Position numbers and translations under genes: made by a program. The notes under the pieces were generated by a model, which ran no database searches, was not told the origin of the DNA, and saw only the letters and a list, made by a program, of their open reading frames with translations. A DNA stretch of 64,000 nucleotides from Rhizobium cauense (GTDB lineage: Bacteria; Pseudomonadota; Alphaproteobacteria; Rhizobiales; Rhizobiaceae), in assembly GCF_019511525.1 (NCBI RefSeq), contig NZ_JAEUAT010000010.1:124001-188000 (forward strand), given 5' to 3'. Positions 61,498 through 64,000 of this stretch are shown one piece after another; the stretch's first letter is position 1, and the number at the start of each line of letters is the position of its first letter.

Positions 61498-61686
61498 GCG
61501 ACCCTCCTTTCTCTTTGAGTGCATAGGCGAAATACCATCCGGCAGGCAAAAATGCAATCGAGACGATTGTATCCGGGCCTTCTGTGCCCCCCGCGCAGGG
61601 CAATCCCGTGGGTCAACTTGCGCAAGGTGGCTTGGCTGTTATAAGCGGCCCTGACAGGCAACTCATTGATCTCCAGGAGAAGCGTC

Positions 61687-61989
61687 ATGGCCGGCGGTGA
61701 CGACGAATACGTCTACGACGAAGTAACGGGTGAATGGCGTCCGGCTTCCGAATTGGCCGTCGCGGGGCAGGGGGATGTCGAGGTTCGCGACGCTTCCGGA
61801 AACGTCCTCAAGGACGGTGACTCCGTCACCCTCATAAAGGACCTGAAGGTGAAGGGCGCCAATCAGACGCTGAAGCAGGGCACGGTCATCAAGTCGATCC
61901 GGCTGACGGATAATCCCGAAGAAATCGACTGCCGCCACGAGGCCATTAAAGGCCTCGTCCTGCGCACGGAATTTGTTCGCAAGCGTTGA
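61687..61989 (+). CDS. PhnA/YjdM-like domain protein
   Basis: 100 residues from ATG 61687 with AGGAGAAG upstream. The C-terminal 70 residues (VRDASGNVLKDGDSVTLIKDLKVKG and TVIKSIRLTDNPEEIDCRHEAIKGLVLRTEFVRK) are the PhnA domain. The N-terminal zinc ribbon seen in E. coli YjdM is missing, and DDEYVYDEVTGEWRPASEL takes its place. Despite old naming, a role in phosphonate use is doubtful. Confidence 0.8.
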   Translation: MAGGDDEYVYDEVTGEWRPASELAVAGQGDVEVRDASGNVLKDGDSVTLIKDLKVKGANQTLKQGTVIKSIRLTDNPEEIDCRHEAIKGLVLRTEFVRKR

Positions 61990-62025
61990 GGACGATCGCA
62001 AGATTTCAAACTAGGCTGTGAACTC

Positions 62026-62358
62026 ATGCGTTGGGAACAACCTGGAATGATGGTTGTCTGTAGTTGTGCAGCGCATAATTTCACCATAGGGCTTGACGGC
62101 GTGACAGAACAGCTTTTCCACTTTCAGTCGCGTTGGAAAGAAGAATTGGTCGTTTCGGGAAGTGGGGGGTCCTTCGTCCTAGAACTACCAATGGGTGTAA
62201 TGTCCGTCCACCTACCTACCGAAGCAGAGTGGAAACGTCGCGCGCCGGAATGGGCGCGATCGCTTTGGCCAGAGCTGAAACGAGAACTGGAAAAGTGGTG
62301 CCGCGAGAGCAACGCCCAATTCCATGTTGATCCTTCGGCAGGCGTTTACCCGCTTTGA
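62026..62358 (+). CDS. Orphan Imm39-like immunity protein
   Basis: 110 residues. The segment FVLELPMGVMSVHLPTEAEWKRRAPEWARSLWPELKRELEKWCRES resembles the Imm39 family of immunity proteins for polymorphic toxins. No toxin or secretion module is adjacent. No strong ribosome binding site precedes the ATG. The assignment is by recalled sequence pattern and is moderate. Confidence 0.5.
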   Translation: MRWEQPGMMVVCSCAAHNFTIGLDGVTEQLFHFQSRWKEELVVSGSGGSFVLELPMGVMSVHLPTEAEWKRRAPEWARSLWPELKRELEKWCRESNAQFHVDPSAGVYPL

Positions 62359-62421
62359 CAGGGCATATTTGCTATTGAGGTTTGCGGCTTGTCGCTTTCA
62401 TATCGCTCGGGATACGATTCA

Positions 62422-62441
62422 GCATCGGCATGAGCCGATGC
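62422..62441. terminator. Hairpin between convergent genes
   Basis: GCATCGGC (62422-62429) and GCCGATGC (62434-62441) form an 8-bp stem with a 4-nt loop, between the Imm39-like gene and the DUF853 gene. A second short hairpin (GGCGTG with CACGCC) follows within 50 bp. Neither has a strong U tract. Confidence 0.4.
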
Positions 62442-62486
62442 GGTCGGATCGATCTCGTGTGGCGTGTGATCGAGCCACGCCTCCAC

Positions 62487-64000
62487 TCAGCGCTTCAAGC
62501 TGCCTAGGATGCCGCGCACCAGCGCTCGCCCGACCTGTGTCGCCACGGTACGGGCGACGCTCTTCATCGCTGCTTCGACGACCGTTTCGCGCTGATAGCC
62601 GGGGGAACGGGCGCGGCCCTGGCTCTTGGCCTGCGGCTCGTTGTCGTCATCACCAAAGCCCGGTAGCGTCCAGCGACCCGTCGCGCTGCCCTCTGTCGGT
62701 TCCGTCGGCTGCACCTGCTTCGCGGCATCGGAGTCTGACGCCTTCTTGGCGCGTGCCGTCAGAATCTCGAAGGCGGATTCGCGATCGAGATCCTCGTCAT
62801 AGACGCCGAGCACAGGGCTCTTGTCCATCACCTGCTGGCGTTCGGGATCAGTCAGCGGGCCGACGCGTCCGGACGGCGGGCGCACCAGCGTCCGCTCGAC
62901 GATCGAGGGTGAACCCTTCGCCTCCAGCGTCGACACCAGCGCCTCGCCGGTGCCGAGCGTGGTGATAACCGTGGCGCAGTCGAAGGCAGGGTTGGGACGG
63001 AAGGTGTCGGCCGCCGTCTTCACCGCCTTCTGCTCGCGGGGCGAATAAGCGCGCAGCGCATGCTGCACGCGGTTGCCGAGCTGAGCGAGCACCGTTTCCG
63101 GCACATCGAGCGGGTTCTGCGTCACGAAATAGACGCCGACGCCCTTTGAACGGATAAGGCGCACGACCTGTTCGACGCGCTCGGTCAACACCTTCGGGGC
63201 GTCGTTGAAGAGCAGATGCGCTTCATCGAAGAAGAACACGAGGTTCGGCTTTTCGGGGTCGCCCACCTCAGGCAATTCCTCGAAGAGTTCGGAGAGCAGC
63301 CACAGCAGGAAGGTCGCGTAGAGCCGCGGGTTCATCATCAGCTTGTCGGCGGCAAGCACCGAAATCTGGCCATAGCCGCGGTTGTTGGTTCGCATGATGT
63401 CTGTGATCTTCAGCGCCGGCTCGCCGAAGAAGTGTTCGGCACCCTGCTGTTCCAGGACCAGCAGGCCACGCTGGATCGAGGCGACAGACGCCTTCGAGAT
63501 CAGGCCGAACTGGCTGGAAAGCTCGGTGGCGTTCTCCGCCATGTAGTTCAAGAGCGATGAGAAGTCCTTGAGGTCGAGCAGCGGCAGGCCGCCCTGATCG
63601 GCAATCTTGAAGGCGATGTTGATAACACCTTCCTGCGGTTCCGACGCATCCATCAGCCGCGCCAGCAGCAACGGCCCCATTTCGGCGATGGTGGTGCGGA
63701 CGCGGTGACCCTTCTCGCCAAATAGATCCCAGAAAATGACAGGGAACTGGTCGAAGTCGTAGTCGTCAAAGCCGATCTGCTCGGCGCGCTTGGTCAGGAA
63801 ATCCTTCGGTTCGCCTTTTGCCGCGATGCCGGAGAGGTCGCCCTTGATGTCGGCGCAGAAGACCGGCACGCCGGCCCGCGAAAAGCCCTCGGCGAGCACT
63901 TGCAGCGTCACCGTCTTGCCGGTGCCGGTCGCGCCCGTCACCAAGCCGTGGCGGTTCCCGAACTTCAGGTCGAGATACTCCGGCTTGTTGATGCTGTCAT
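62487..64000 (-). CDS. HerA-like ATPase, DUF853 family (5' end outside window)
   Basis: At least 504 residues, cut at the window end; the frame remains open through 64000, reading DSINKPEYLDLKFGNRHGLVTGATGTGKT. Walker A is GATGTGKT and Walker B is LVFFFDEAHLL. The stretch GVGVYFVTQNPLDVPETVLAQLGNRVQHALRAYSPREQKAV is the family signature. Related to HerA/FtsK-type translocases; the exact function of DUF853 is not known. The C-terminal 90 residues are variable and charged. Confidence 0.88.
   Translation of the reverse strand, partial: DSINKPEYLDLKFGNRHGLVTGATGTGKTVTLQVLAEGFSRAGVPVFCADIKGDLSGIAAKGEPKDFLTKRAEQIGFDDYDFDQFPVIFWDLFGEKGHRVRTTIAEMGPLLLARLMDASEPQEGVINIAFKIADQGGLPLLDLKDFSSLLNYMAENATELSSQFGLISKASVASIQRGLLVLEQQGAEHFFGEPALKITDIMRTNNRGYGQISVLAADKLMMNPRLYATFLLWLLSELFEELPEVGDPEKPNLVFFFDEAHLLFNDAPKVLTERVEQVVRLIRSKGVGVYFVTQNPLDVPETVLAQLGNRVQHALRAYSPREQKAVKTAADTFRPNPAFDCATVITTLGTGEALVSTLEAKGSPSIVERTLVRPPSGRVGPLTDPERQQVMDKSPVLGVYDEDLDRESAFEILTARAKKASDSDAAKQVQPTEPTEGSATGRWTLPGFGDDDNEPQAKSQGRARSPGYQRETVVEAAMKSVARTVATQVGRALVRGILGSLKR

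Overview
The window looks like chromosome from an alphaproteobacterium of the Rhizobiaceae (Rhizobium/Ensifer/Sinorhizobium type). Supporting signs are the G+C-rich codon use with long antisense shadow frames, a betIBA choline operon, an OhrR/Ohr pair, a rhizobial thermolabile-type asparaginase, DUF1194, DUF853 and TIGR03808-type proteins, and an intergenic repeat that translates to the rhizobial 'NVRFGPKA' motif. I saw no rRNA, tRNA, CRISPR array, insertion sequence or replication origin.

Layout. 1-3.1 kb: VapBC-type toxin-antitoxin pair, a ClC chloride channel and two small envelope proteins. 3-7 kb: betA-betB-betI with a palindromic BetI operator and no betC. 7-12.3 kb: HdeD-like membrane protein, orphan ParD-like antitoxin behind a near-consensus promoter, an EAL-CBS-GGDEF protein, a quinone oxidoreductase and a Set-type sugar efflux MFS. 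12.3-21.6 kb: small metabolic and regulatory genes, including a second MFS, a SufR-like Cys-rich regulator, an asparaginase, a DeoR/DUF4406 pair around a symmetric four-box operator, a YjbR protein, two glutathione transferases and a GcvA-like LysR. A fragment at 13.2 kb matches the 3' end of a quinone oxidoreductase. 21.7-31.5 kb: Tat-exported repeat protein, DNA-ligase-associated exonuclease plus ATP-dependent ligase, alpha/beta hydrolase, two tandem L,D-transpeptidases, DUF1194 and a SARP-like activator. 31.5-36.4 kb: OhrR/Ohr, an Xre/RES toxin-antitoxin pair, and a MarR regulator divergent from a DUF899-DUF1579-VOC operon.

36.7-58.2 kb holds the main system: a 13-kb gene for a giant (about 4333 aa) repeat-rich RTX/VCBS adhesin with a type I secretion target, a membrane protein with a dead GGDEF motif but a preserved c-di-GMP I-site, a complete type I secretion operon (TolC-type, ABC with C39-like domain, HlyD) that also encodes a ribbon-helix-helix/PAS-like protein, and nearby a periplasmic LapG-family (BTLCP) protease. 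The adhesin carries a Val-Ala-Ala-Gly site after its N-terminal module. The reading I favour is a Lap-like adhesin that is held at the cell surface and released by proteolysis, with a non-canonical c-di-GMP input because no LapD is present.

58.4-64 kb: a periplasmic-binding lipoprotein, an ABC-F ATPase preceded by a small leader ORF, a PhnA-like protein, an orphan Imm39-like protein, and a HerA/DUF853 ATPase cut by the window end.
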